Shown piece after piece: positions 1 through 7,907 of a stretch of 32,520 nucleotides of DNA. A program made the position numbers and the translations under genes. This DNA is from Candidatus Krumholzibacteriia bacterium (GTDB taxonomy: Bacteria > Krumholzibacteriota > Krumholzibacteriia > WVZY01 > JAKEHA01). The notes under the pieces were generated by a model, which worked only from the letters and a program-made list of their open reading frames with translations, made no database searches and was not told where the DNA came from. The DNA lies in NCBI GenBank assembly GCA_029865265.1, contig JAOUHG010000035.1:1-32520 (forward strand). The letters run 5' to 3'. Each line of letters opens with the position of its first letter. The first letter of the stretch is position 1.

Positions 1-1
1 C

Positions 2-67
2 ATCTACTTCGTGCGCATGATCGCGGGGTCATACGTCGAAACGCGTAAGATCGTCATGCTGAAGTAG
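2..67 (+). CDS. C-terminal fragment of a secreted protein with FlgD-Ig/type-IX-like sorting domain (5' end outside window)
   Basis: Only the last 21 codons lie in the window, in the frame starting at base 2 and ending TAG at 65-67. They read IYFVRMIAGSYVETRKIVML plus a final K. This is the usual end of the FlgD-like Ig / C-terminal sorting domain, where a '(G)IYF.R' strand is followed by a 'T.K.v.l' strand. The protein at 12212-14653 ends the same way, with YFYRI followed by THKMVIAR. Family knowledge: such domains direct export to the cell surface in type IX-bearing phyla. What the rest of the protein does cannot be seen. A strong terminator follows about 35 bp downstream, so this is the last gene of its unit. 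Confidence 0.7.
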   Translation: MYFVRMIAGSYVETRKIVMLK

Positions 68-100
68 ACGACCGTCTGCTCCGGCATCTCGAAGAGAACA

Positions 101-130
101 AGCGGGCCCCCTGCGGGGGGCCCGCTTTCG
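101..130 (+). terminator. Rho-independent terminator
   Basis: An 11-bp perfect GC-rich stem (101-111 pairing with 116-126) with a loop of 3-4 nt is followed by TTTCGCTTT. It closes the transcript of the partial gene at the left edge and separates it from the kinase gene. Confidence 0.85.
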
Positions 131-132
131 CT

Positions 133-161
133 TTCACCCGGCCACCGGTATTGGGTATACT
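133..161 (+). promoter_or_regulatory. Putative sigma70-type promoter of the kinase gene
   Basis: TTCACC at 133-138, a 17-bp spacer and TATACT at 156-161. The predicted start of transcription (about 168) is only about 6 nt before the ATG at 174, so the message would be near-leaderless; no Shine-Dalgarno sequence is visible. Confidence 0.5.
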
Positions 162-173
162 GCCGCGATTCCC

Positions 174-2828
174 ATGGAACCAAACACCAGACTGGGCAAC
201 TACGAGGTCATCGAGAAGATCGGCGCGGGCGGAATGGGCGAGGTGTACCGCGCCCGTGACACGCGCCTGGGGCGCGACGTCGCGCTCAAGCTCCTGCCCG
301 CGGTCTTCGCCGACGATCCCGACCGCCTCGGGCGCTTCGAGCGCGAGGCGCGGCTGCTCGCGGCCCTCAACCACCCCCACATCGCCGCCATCTACGGGCT
401 CGAGCACGCGGAGGGCAAGCGCTTCCTCGTGCTGGAACTGGTGCAGGGGGACGATCTCTCCACGCGCATCGCGCAGGGCCCCATTGCGCTCGAGGAAGCG
501 CTGCCGATTGCGCGCGACATCGCCGAGGCGCTCGAGTACGCGCACGAGCAGGGCATCGTGCACCGCGACCTCAAGCCGGCCAACATCAAGCTTACCCCCG
601 AGGGCCGCGTCAAGGTGCTGGACTTCGGCCTGGCCAAGGCGCTCGAATCCGAGGACGGCACCGACCCGCGCCTGTCGCAGTCGCCCACCGTGCTGGCGAG
701 TTCGCCCACCATCGCCGGGGTGATCCTGGGCACGGCCGCCTACATGAGCCCCGAGCAGGCGCGCGGCAAGAGTGTCGACAAGCGCGCCGACGTGTTTGCT
801 TTCGGCGCGGTGCTCTACGAGATGCTCACCGGGAGTCAGGCGTTCGTGGGCGACACGGTGAGCGACACGCTGGCGTCCGTTTTGAAGACACAGCCCGACG
901 CCGCCGCGTTGCCGGACAACACCCCGCGCGTCATTCGCGAACTGCTCAGGCGCTGCCTGGAGAAGGATGCGAAGCTGCGCCTGCGCGACATCGGCGAGGC
1001 GCGCATCGCCATCGACACCGCCCGCCATGCGGGACCGGACGAGGCCGGTGGAGCCGCCGCCGCGGCAGCGCCGGTGGACGGCGCCGCGCGCTTTCGCGCC
1101 AACCTGGTGTGGGGTGTGGCCACGCTTGCCATCGCCGCCGCCGCCTTCTTTGCCTCGCGGCTGGTAACACCGGCGCGGCACGACGCGCCGCTGCGCAAGC
1201 TCGCCATCGCGGTCGACGACACGGACGGCGGCATGAGCGCCATGCGCCTCGCGCTCTCGCCCGATGGACAGCGCATCGCCTACATCGCGAACGATCGCCT
1301 TTGGGTGCGCGAACTCTCCAGTCTCGAGCCCGCTGAAATCCCCGGGACGGAGAAGGCGGAGATTCCCTTCTGGTCGCCGGATGGCACCCAGATCGGCTAC
1401 CGCATCGGGTCCACCTTCTACCGCGTGAGCGCGTCGGGTGGCAAGGGCACCGTGGTGAGCGCAACCTCGGAGTCGTTCACCGGCGGTTCCGGGGCCGCAT
1501 GGACGCAGGACGACCGCATCGTCTTCACCACCGGCGCGAAGGGAATCCTGGAGGTGCCGGCGCTGGGGGGCGACCCGGTGGAGATCGTCCCCAAGTTGCC
1601 GGACGAGACCGATATCCACGAGCCGAGCGTGCTGCCCGGCGGCCGCGGCTACCTGTTCGTGTCCCACCTGCAGAGCGGAGGACCCCGCGATCTGGTGGTC
1701 TTTGCCAACGGCGAGCGCAAGACGTTGCTCTCGCTGCCCAACCAGCGCCTGTGGACGCCGCGCTACGCGTCCACCGGACACATTCTCTTTCGGCGCACGC
1801 CCACCAACTCCGGCATCTGGGCGCTGCCGTTCTCGCTCTCGTCGCTCGAGGCCACCGGTGAACCGTTCCTGGTGGCACTCGACGGATCGGAGCCGTGCCC
1901 GGGACCCGGCGGCCTGCTGCTGTACCGGGCGGGTGGGGGTGTCGCCAGCATGCAGTTTGCGTGGATCGACCGCGACGCCGGCATGACACCCATCAGCGAC
2001 GTCTTCGAGAACACCGGGCATCCGGCGATTTCACCCGACGCCCGTCACTTCGCCGGCATCGTCAACGAGGGAAACAACAACGGCGACATCTGGGTGTTCG
2101 ACCTGGCGCGCGGCACGCGCCAGCGGCTGTCGTTCGATCCCGCCTGGGACATCAGTCCCACCTGGTCACCGGATGGGAAGACGGTGTACTGGGTGAGCAC
2201 CAGGGATGGCGTGATTCGCGCGCGGCGCGCGGACGGCACCGGAGAAGAACAGATGCTGGTGAGGGGCTGGGGTCCGGACGTTTCGCCCGACGGCAAATGG
2301 ATGGTGTTCGACGCAGACAACCCCGCCACGTCTTCCGCGGATGTCTTCATGGTCGCGATGCCGGCCGACAGTACGAGCGAACGCACCGCGGTCATCAGCA
2401 CCGCCAAGAACGAGGGTGCGCCGCGCATCTCGCCCTCGGGGAATTATCTCGCCTACGAGTCCGACGAGTCCGGCCGCGACGAGATCTATCTCACGCGATT
2501 CCCGGGTTTCGAGGGCAAGTGGCAGGTCTCGGTGGCGGGGGGGACACGGGCGCGCTGGGAGGGCGCGCGGCTGTACTTCACGTCCGACAGCGCCATGATG
2601 GAAGTGGAGGTGACCGAAACGCCCGAACTGCGCCTCGGCAACCCGCGCCAGGTCTTCCTCATCGACGACGCCCACGTCTACCTGGGCCGCACCTCGTCGT
2701 ACGACGTAGAGCGGGGCGGGAAGCGTTTCGTTATGTCCTACAACGCCAGTTCGTCCGTGGCGAGCCAGATGCTCGAAATGATCGTGGTGGAAAACTGGCC
2801 CGCCGAGTTCAGCAAACCCGCAAAGTAG
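174..2828 (+). CDS. Membrane-anchored Ser/Thr protein kinase with C-terminal TolB/WD40-like beta-propeller
   Basis: This is an 884-aa Hanks-type kinase. Residues 10-280 hold the catalytic domain: glycine loop GAGGMGEVY (17-25), ATP lysine K39, catalytic HRD at 130-132 followed by LKPAN, DFG at 150-152 and the P+1 segment YMSPEQARG. An alanine-rich linker leads to one membrane helix at about 311-330. The rest is a propeller of 'SPDG..I.Y' and 'PTWSPDGKTVYWVS'-type blades, as in TolB/PD40 repeats, which would lie outside the cytoplasm. Family knowledge: the kinase phosphorylates Ser/Thr on cytoplasmic partners and the propeller is thought to sense ligand or protein. Start chosen because the kinase homology begins at once (NYEVIEKIG) and a promoter lies just upstream. 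It ends 7 bp from the convergent hydrolase gene. All catalytic residues are present; the substrate is unknown. Confidence 0.95.
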   Translation: MEPNTRLGNYEVIEKIGAGGMGEVYRARDTRLGRDVALKLLPAVFADDPDRLGRFEREARLLAALNHPHIAAIYGLEHAEGKRFLVLELVQGDDLSTRIAQGPIALEEALPIARDIAEALEYAHEQGIVHRDLKPANIKLTPEGRVKVLDFGLAKALESEDGTDPRLSQSPTVLASSPTIAGVILGTAAYMSPEQARGKSVDKRADVFAFGAVLYEMLTGSQAFVGDTVSDTLASVLKTQPDAAALPDNTPRVIRELLRRCLEKDAKLRLRDIGEARIAIDTARHAGPDEAGGAAAAAAPVDGAARFRANLVWGVATLAIAAAAFFASRLVTPARHDAPLRKLAIAVDDTDGGMSAMRLALSPDGQRIAYIANDRLWVRELSSLEPAEIPGTEKAEIPFWSPDGTQIGYRIGSTFYRVSASGGKGTVVSATSESFTGGSGAAWTQDDRIVFTTGAKGILEVPALGGDPVEIVPKLPDETDIHEPSVLPGGRGYLFVSHLQSGGPRDLVVFANGERKTLLSLPNQRLWTPRYASTGHILFRRTPTNSGIWALPFSLSSLEATGEPFLVALDGSEPCPGPGGLLLYRAGGGVASMQFAWIDRDAGMTPISDVFENTGHPAISPDARHFAGIVNEGNNNGDIWVFDLARGTRQRLSFDPAWDISPTWSPDGKTVYWVSTRDGVIRARRADGTGEEQMLVRGWGPDVSPDGKWMVFDADNPATSSADVFMVAMPADSTSERTAVISTAKNEGAPRISPSGNYLAYESDESGRDEIYLTRFPGFEGKWQVSVAGGTRARWEGARLYFTSDSAMMEVEVTETPELRLGNPRQVFLIDDAHVYLGRTSSYDVERGGKRFVMSYNASSSVASQMLEMIVVENWPAEFSKPAK

Positions 2829-2835
2829 CCCCGCC

Positions 2836-3729
2836 TCACCCGTCCGTCGCGCTGCCCCGCAGGTAGCTGTCAAACCACTCCACCGTGGCCCTGGTGGCGT
2901 TCTCCAGCGCCTCGCTCGCAATGCGACCGTCGTCGTAGCCGTAGGTGTGGCCGGTGAGCAGGCGCAACAGCTTCTTGTCCGCCTTGATGGTGGGCGTGTC
3001 GTAGAACGTGTACGACTGCGCCACCGGAACCGTGGGGTCGTGCTCCCCGTGCACCACCAGGTGCGGCGTGGTGAGTTCCTCCGCGCGCTCGCCCACCGCG
3101 TAGCGGTCGCGGTTCTTCTCCATGTCTTCCAGCAGCTCCAGCCCGAGGGCGAGCGATGTGCCGGTCGCGTAGTCGGTGAAGACCAGTTCGCCCCGGTCGC
3201 GCCAGAGCTTCTTCTGGCGCTCGGTGTAGTGCTGGGGGTGGGCCAGCGCGGACCAAGTGGCGAGCGCGGCGATGGAAGGATCCTCGAGCGCCTTCACCGC
3301 GGCCACCAGCCCGCCGCGGGAGTGACCCCACAAGGCGATGCGCGGGTTCACCGGAATCCCCAACGCCGAAGGGCCGGCGCCACGCACCCAGGCGATCACC
3401 GCCGAGAGGTCGTCGAGTTCGCGCGCAATGGTGTTGTTGCGGAAGAGCGCCGGCGCAACGAAGGTGGCGTCCAGGGACAGGCGCGCCTGTCCGTCCTCGG
3501 GCACGCGGCCGTTGTGCGAGAAGTCCATGACCAGCGCGCCGAACCCCTCGTCCTGCAGGCGCAGCGCCACCAGGGGGATGAACCCCCAGCGCCGGTAGCC
3601 CTTGAACCCGTGGCACATGATCACCAGGTGCGGGCTGGGCTCGCCGTCGCGGGTGAGCGCGGGATACCAGTCCGCAATCACCGGGTGGGTGTCAAGGGTG
3701 GGAATGCTGACGACGAATCGGGTCTGCAT
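2836..3729 (-). CDS. Alpha/beta hydrolase (dienelactone hydrolase / prolyl-oligopeptidase-like esterase)
   Basis: About 297 aa with the alpha/beta hydrolase order. An HGF.G oxyanion-type turn (MCHGFKGYRRWGF) comes first, then the nucleophile elbow GHSRGG (Ser), a late acid in HGEHDPTVP and a probable catalytic His in TGHTYG. The frame stays open far upstream, but the family homology begins near MQTRFVVSIP. The promoter read on this strand (TTGCAA, 17 bp, TATCTT) covers the alternative ATG at 3768, so I take the ATG at 3727-3729; that leaves a leader of about 9 nt. No signal peptide, so cytoplasmic. The substrate is not apparent; families like this act on esters or short peptides. It is divergent from the dihydrouridine synthase gene. 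Confidence 0.85.
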   Translation of the reverse strand: MQTRFVVSIPTLDTHPVIADWYPALTRDGEPSPHLVIMCHGFKGYRRWGFIPLVALRLQDEGFGALVMDFSHNGRVPEDGQARLSLDATFVAPALFRNNTIARELDDLSAVIAWVRGAGPSALGIPVNPRIALWGHSRGGLVAAVKALEDPSIAALATWSALAHPQHYTERQKKLWRDRGELVFTDYATGTSLALGLELLEDMEKNRDRYAVGERAEELTTPHLVVHGEHDPTVPVAQSYTFYDTPTIKADKKLLRLLTGHTYGYDDGRIASEALENATRATVEWFDSYLRGSATDG

Positions 3730-3744
3730 GGCTGACTGTCCGCC

Positions 3745-3773
3745 AAGATAGGCAATTTCCGTTGTCATTGCAA
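3745..3773 (-). promoter_or_regulatory. Putative promoter of the alpha/beta hydrolase gene
   Basis: On the minus strand: TTGCAA (3768-3773), a 17-bp spacer and TATCTT (3745-3750). Predicted transcription start near 3738, about 9 nt before the ATG. Its -35 box lies only 10 bp from that of the divergent dus promoter. Confidence 0.65.
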
Positions 3774-3783
3774 GACTTAGACG

Positions 3784-3812
3784 TTGCGCCGGGCCCCTGC
3801 TTCCCCTATCAT
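3784..3812 (+). promoter_or_regulatory. Putative promoter of the dihydrouridine synthase gene
   Basis: TTGCGC (3784-3789), a 17-bp spacer and TATCAT (3807-3812). Predicted start about 3819, some 7 nt before the ATG at 3826. The ATG at 3811 lies inside the -10 box, which argues against that upstream start codon. Confidence 0.6.
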
Positions 3813-3825
3813 GGTTCGGATTCAT

Positions 3826-4863
3826 ATGGTGCTTTCCAACCTGCAAGGTCTTCCCAACGGTGCGCGCGTCATCCTGGCGCCGCTGTGCGGCGTTACCACC
3901 GCCCCCTTCCGGCGCATCTGCCTGGACCACGGCGCCGACATGGCGGTCACCGAGATGGTGAGTTCGGAGGCCATGACGCGAAGCCGCGAGATGTACTGCA
4001 AGGCGCTGCACGGGCTGGACGTGGCCGAGGGGCCGCTGTCGCTGCAGATCTTCGGCGGAAACCCGGTGCGCATGGGAGAGACCGCCGCGCGCCTCTCGGA
4101 GCAGAAACCCGAGTATCTCGACATGAACTTCGGTTGCCCGGTGAAGAAGATCGTCAAGGGCAACGGTGGCTCGGCGGTGCTCAAGGACACGCAGCTGCTG
4201 TCGGATATCTGTGGCGAAGTGGTACGGCGCAGCTCCGTGCCGGTGTCGGCCAAGATCCGCGCCGGCTGGGACCGGCCCACGGGCGAGAAGGTCCGTGAAC
4301 TCGCGCGCGCCATCGAGGGCGCGGGTGTTTCCATGCTGACCATCCACGCGCGCACGCGCGCGCAGGGGTTCTCCGGCGAGGCCAACTGGGACCTGATCGC
4401 CGAGGCCAAGCGCGCGGTGTCGATCCCGGTGGTGGGCAACGGTGACGTGCGCTGCGCCGATGACGTGCTGCGCATGCACGCGCGCACCGGTTGCGACGCG
4501 GTAATGATTGGCCGCGCCGCCATCGGTAATCCGTGGGTGTTTGCCGAGGTGAAGACCGCGCTCGAGGGCGGCGAGTTCACGCCGCCCACACCGCGCGAAC
4601 GCGTGACCACAATGATCAATCACATCGACCAGACGGTCAAACTGGAGGGCGAGCCCGGCGGCGTCATCGCATCGCGCAAGATCATGGCTGCCTACCTGAA
4701 GCGGGCGCCCAACGTGCGCGAGTCGCGCGGTGCGCTAATGCAGGCCCGCACGCTGTCCGAGGTGCGCGACATCATGGGCGCCTATCTCGATCGCATCGGC
4801 CCCCTCGCCGACGTGCCCTTCCACTCGCAGGCCGGCGTCGAGTCGTCCTTTTCGGAGTGCTGA
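3826..4863 (+). CDS. dus: tRNA-dihydrouridine synthase, DusB-like
   Basis: A 345-aa FMN-dependent TIM barrel that reduces specific uridines in the tRNA D-loop to dihydrouridine. Visible family marks: the N-terminal APLCGVTTAPFRRIC strand, the MNFGCPVKK motif with catalytic Cys104, the GNGGSAVL loop, KIRAGWD, the FMN-phosphate region HARTRAQGFSG, then VVGNGDV and MIGRAAIGNPWVF. The C-terminal third is the helical tRNA-recruiting domain. The frame could start as early as 3784, but the predicted promoter overlaps those codons, so I choose ATG 3826 (MVLSNLQGL). No Shine-Dalgarno is visible. The exact Dus subfamily is assigned by overall resemblance and is less sure than the family. Confidence 0.93.
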   Translation: MVLSNLQGLPNGARVILAPLCGVTTAPFRRICLDHGADMAVTEMVSSEAMTRSREMYCKALHGLDVAEGPLSLQIFGGNPVRMGETAARLSEQKPEYLDMNFGCPVKKIVKGNGGSAVLKDTQLLSDICGEVVRRSSVPVSAKIRAGWDRPTGEKVRELARAIEGAGVSMLTIHARTRAQGFSGEANWDLIAEAKRAVSIPVVGNGDVRCADDVLRMHARTGCDAVMIGRAAIGNPWVFAEVKTALEGGEFTPPTPRERVTTMINHIDQTVKLEGEPGGVIASRKIMAAYLKRAPNVRESRGALMQARTLSEVRDIMGAYLDRIGPLADVPFHSQAGVESSFSEC

Positions 4864-4915
4864 CGCCGCCGGCCGGCCGCCCACTCCACACGCGCGGTGC
4901 ACCCGCGCATCCCGC

Positions 4916-6271
4916 ATGACCGCTCCCCTCATCTCCCTTCGCGATGCCGTGGTTTCCTACCAGGCGCAGGCACGCCCCGCGCTGGACGGGGTGTCGATCG
5001 ACATCGCCCCGGGCTCCTGGACGGCGGTCTCCGGCGCCAATGGCTCGGGAAAGAGCACGCTGCTGGCGGTGCTGGCGGGGCTGTTGCCGTTGCGCGCGGG
5101 CGGCATGGAACGCGCCGCGCGCCGCGTCGCCATGTTGATGCAGGATCCGGACGACCAGCTGGTGGCATCGAGCGTGGCGCACGAGCTGGAGTTGTCGGTG
5201 GACCCGGCCGAGCCGAGCCGGGCGGTGCGCATTGCCGAAGCTACCGAACGCTTCGACCTCGCACCGGTGCTGGAGCGAAACCCGCACCGGCTCTCCGGCG
5301 GGGAGAAGCAGCGCCTCGCCATGGCGACGGTGTGGCTGGAAAATCCCGACGTGCTCCTGCTCGACGAACCGCTCGCCTATCTCGACGCCGAGAATCGCAG
5401 CCGCGTGCTGGGCTTCGTGCGCGAGTTGAACGCGGCGGGGGCGGCGGTGGTGTGGGCAACGCCGGGAGAGGACGTGGCCCTCGCGCGCGATGCGATCGTC
5501 CTCGAAGACGGCCGGGCGTGCTACCAGGGGCCGCCGGCGGGCGTTCCCGCCGGTGGGGTGGTCGACGCCGGCCCGGCCGCGAACGGGGCGGCGCGCCCCG
5601 CAGCGGCGCCGGGTAGCCCGGCCGCGCTGCAAATGCAGGGGGTCACGTTCGCGTATGGCGACGTGCCGGTGCTCTCGGACCTGAACCTCGAGGTGGCGGT
5701 GGGGGAGTGTGTGGGCGTGTTCGGTCCCAACAGTTCGGGAAAATCGACCCTCCTGCTGGTCGCCGGCGGCGCGATGCGGCCGGCGGCGGGGCGGGTCGTG
5801 CGGGCGGGGAGCGCGGCGCTCTACCTTCCGCAGAGTCCAGAGCGGCTCTTTTTTGCCGAGACCGTGCGCGAAGAGATCGCGTTCGGGCTCAGACGCCGCG
5901 GTATCGCCGCCGCCGACATCGAAGGCCGCGCGGCGGAAAGCCTCGGGGCGTGCGGTCTCGACCCGGCCGGGTTTCTCGACCGCTCCCCGTTTCAGTTGTC
6001 CTTCGGCGAGATGCGGCGGGTGGCGTTCGCCATCGCCCATTCGCTCTCTCCCGCACTGCTGCTGCTCGACGAGCCGGCGTCCTGTCTGGACGCCAGCGGC
6101 CGGCGCGTGCTGCGCACCCTCATCGACGGCTGTGTGGCCGCGGGAGGCGCGGCGGTGGTGGCGTCGCACGATATGACGCATTTGCAGGGAGTTGGCGGCC
6201 GCATCGTCTCGTTGACGCAACCCCAACCGGCGGATAGTATTCCCGCCAATACTCCAACCAGGAGGCTCTAG
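4916..6271 (+). CDS. Fused two-domain ABC ATPase, ECF/CbiO type
   Basis: 451 aa carrying two complete nucleotide-binding domains. Domain 1 (about 5-210): Walker A GANGSGKST (40-48), the Q-loop segment QDPDDQLV typical of energy-coupling-factor A components, signature LSGGEKQR and Walker B VLLLDEP. Domain 2 (about 238-445): Walker A GPNSSGKST (about 270-278), Q-loop LPQSPERLFF, signature altered to LSFGEMRR, Walker B LLLLDEP and switch His in ASHDM. An Ala/Pro/Gly-rich linker joins them. Family knowledge: such proteins power uptake of vitamins or metal ions with a T and an S component. Neither is encoded next door, so the partner is unknown. The TAG overlaps the GTG of the following gene by one base, and the C-terminal coding part contains that gene's promoter. 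Confidence 0.9.
   Translation: MTAPLISLRDAVVSYQAQARPALDGVSIDIAPGSWTAVSGANGSGKSTLLAVLAGLLPLRAGGMERAARRVAMLMQDPDDQLVASSVAHELELSVDPAEPSRAVRIAEATERFDLAPVLERNPHRLSGGEKQRLAMATVWLENPDVLLLDEPLAYLDAENRSRVLGFVRELNAAGAAVVWATPGEDVALARDAIVLEDGRACYQGPPAGVPAGGVVDAGPAANGAARPAAAPGSPAALQMQGVTFAYGDVPVLSDLNLEVAVGECVGVFGPNSSGKSTLLLVAGGAMRPAAGRVVRAGSAALYLPQSPERLFFAETVREEIAFGLRRRGIAAADIEGRAAESLGACGLDPAGFLDRSPFQLSFGEMRRVAFAIAHSLSPALLLLDEPASCLDASGRRVLRTLIDGCVAAGGAAVVASHDMTHLQGVGGRIVSLTQPQPADSIPANTPTRRL
6212..6240 (+). promoter_or_regulatory. Putative internal promoter inside the ABC ATPase gene
   Basis: TTGACG (6212-6217), a 17-bp spacer and TAGTAT (6235-6240), inside the 3' end of the ABC gene. Predicted start about 6247, leaving a leader of about 24 nt that contains AGGAGG (6260-6265) ahead of the GTG at 6271. 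Confidence 0.65.
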
Positions 6272-6852
6272 TGGATCAACAATCGTTCGGCGCAGTCCTG
6301 CGCCTGCTCGCCATCGCGAGCATGATCGTCACCGTCGTCAGCAATTACTGGCGGCACGGTGACATCGACCTGACCGGGCGCTTTGCGAATATGCGCACCC
6401 TGTACGCCCGCTCCGTGATCGTCGGCGTCATCGTCGCCGCGCTTGCACGGATCAACGTTCTCGACATGCTCCGTGGTACGCCGGCGTTCTCGTCGTACCT
6501 CGGATTCTATGGGATCGACATCGTGGACGACGCCATCGGCGTCCTGATGACTGGTATGATTCTGGCGCTCTTTGCCAAGCTGTGGAACGACCTGCTCGAC
6601 ATTCTCTACGAGTTCAAACGGTTCATGCGTGGCAAGGCCAACGCGTTGCGCCCGGACGACGTGCCACGCACGGTGCGTGAGCCGCGTGATTCGCGCGAGC
6701 CGCGCGAAATGCGCGACATGCGCCGGGGCCGGCGCGGTGGCCGTGGCCGCGGGGACCGGGACCGCGAAGGCGGCGACCGTGACCGCTATCGCGACCGTGA
6801 TTCGCGCCGTCCGGATACTCCGAGGGAACCGAACGGTGCCGGCACTCCTTGA
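6271..6852 (+). CDS. Small integral membrane protein with Arg/Asp/Gly-rich cytoplasmic tail
   Basis: 193 aa. The start GTG (6271) follows AGGAGG by 5 nt and overlaps the upstream stop as TAGTG. Residues 1-110 hold about three hydrophobic helices (near 9-25, 47-66 and 83-104). After residue 125 the protein becomes a highly charged, low-complexity tail of repeated RD, RE, RG and DRD units (MRRGRRGGRGRGDRD-like). I do not recognise the membrane part. Family knowledge: RG/RGG tails in other proteins often bind RNA or drive phase separation, so an RNA- or nucleic-acid-tethering role at the membrane is possible, but this is inference. The tail may simply be an unstructured charged anchor. The next gene begins 17 nt before this one ends. 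Confidence 0.75.
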   Translation: MDQQSFGAVLRLLAIASMIVTVVSNYWRHGDIDLTGRFANMRTLYARSVIVGVIVAALARINVLDMLRGTPAFSSYLGFYGIDIVDDAIGVLMTGMILALFAKLWNDLLDILYEFKRFMRGKANALRPDDVPRTVREPRDSREPREMRDMRRGRRGGRGRGDRDREGGDRDRYRDRDSRRPDTPREPNGAGTP

Positions 6853-7882
6853 TCGATTCCACGTGCTGGGCCGCAGCGGCCTGCGCGTATCGCCCCTCTC
6901 ACTCGGGACGATGACCTTCGGAACCGAGTGGGGCTGGGGAACCCCGAAGGACGAATGCCGCCGGATCCTCGACGCCTACGTCGAGGCCGGCGGCAATTTC
7001 GTCGATACGGCGAACTTCTACACCGGCGGCACCAGCGAGACCTTTCTGGGGGAGTTTCTGGCCGGGCGCCGCGACGAGATCGTGCTGGCCACCAAGTACG
7101 CCCTCGCCATGCGTCCGGGCGACGCCAACTCGGGTGGTTCGCATCGCAAGAACCTGATGCAGTCGCTGGACGCGAGCCTCGCCCGGCTCAAGACCTCGTA
7201 CATCGACCTCTACTGGGTGCACGCGTGGGACTTCACCGTTCCCATCGACGAAGTGGTGCGCGCGCTCGACGACGCGGTGCGCGCCGGCAAGGTGTTGCAC
7301 GCGGGCGTCTCCAATGCGCCCGCGTGGGTGGTGGCGCGCGCCAACACCATGGCGGAACTGCGTGGGTGGACGGCTTTCTGTGCCACCCAGGTGCAGTACT
7401 CGCTGGCCGAACGTGCCATCGAGCGGGAAATCGTCCCCATGTGCAGCGACACGGGTGTGGGGGTGGTGGCGTGGTCGCCCCTGGCGGGCGGTGTGCTGAG
7501 CGGAAAGTATGCGCGCGCCGACTCCGGCAGCAAGGCGCCGCTGGACGAGAGCCTGCGCAAGGAATCCAACCAGAAGCGCGCCAATGAGCGCAACCTCGCC
7601 ATCATCGCCGTGGCCGAAGCGGTGGCCGCCGAGATCGGCCGTTCGGCCGCACAGGTGGCGGTTCGCTGGGTGATGCAGCGCCCCGGTGTCGGCAGCGTCA
7701 TCATCGGCGCGCGCACCCTCGCGCAACTCAACGACAACCTCCAGGCTGCCGCGTTCGAACTGTCCGCGGAGCAGATGCAACGGCTCGACGCCGCCAGCCG
7801 CATCGAGGCCGGGTACCCGCACGACTATCTGCGCAGTTCGACCGTGACGCGCTTCCTCTACGGCGGCGCCAGGATCGAGTAG
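6836..7882 (+). CDS. Aldo/keto reductase
   Basis: 348 aa. An NAD(P)H-dependent carbonyl reductase with a TIM barrel. The catalytic tetrad is complete: D57 and Y62 (FVDTANFY), K87 (ATKYAL) and H129 (YWVHAWD). Further family marks are GVSNAPAW, CATQVQYSLAER, the WSPLAGG turn with SGKY, and the cofactor-binding end SVIIGARTLAQLNDNL. I choose GTG 6836 because GAGGGA lies 8 nt upstream and the family's N-terminal strand (LGRSGLRVSPLSLGTM) follows directly; this overlaps the previous gene by 17 nt and implies translational coupling. The natural substrate cannot be told from sequence; this subgroup reduces aldehydes or modified sugars. Confidence 0.93.
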   Translation: MPALLDRFHVLGRSGLRVSPLSLGTMTFGTEWGWGTPKDECRRILDAYVEAGGNFVDTANFYTGGTSETFLGEFLAGRRDEIVLATKYALAMRPGDANSGGSHRKNLMQSLDASLARLKTSYIDLYWVHAWDFTVPIDEVVRALDDAVRAGKVLHAGVSNAPAWVVARANTMAELRGWTAFCATQVQYSLAERAIEREIVPMCSDTGVGVVAWSPLAGGVLSGKYARADSGSKAPLDESLRKESNQKRANERNLAIIAVAEAVAAEIGRSAAQVAVRWVMQRPGVGSVIIGARTLAQLNDNLQAAAFELSAEQMQRLDAASRIEAGYPHDYLRSSTVTRFLYGGARIE

Positions 7883-7907
7883 GCGGCGCCACGCGCTTCG
7901 CCGGCCC

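Noticed and set aside
54-2021. A 655-residue open frame on the minus strand opposite the kinase gene
   Set aside because: It is the antisense shadow of a GC-rich gene. Its product is low-complexity Arg/Gly/Ala-rich with no family motif, while the plus-strand kinase motifs are perfect.
7861-7889. Repeat GGCGGCGCC twice around the reductase stop codon
   Set aside because: It can form a GGCGCC hairpin but no T-tract follows, and GC-rich palindromes of this size are expected here by chance.
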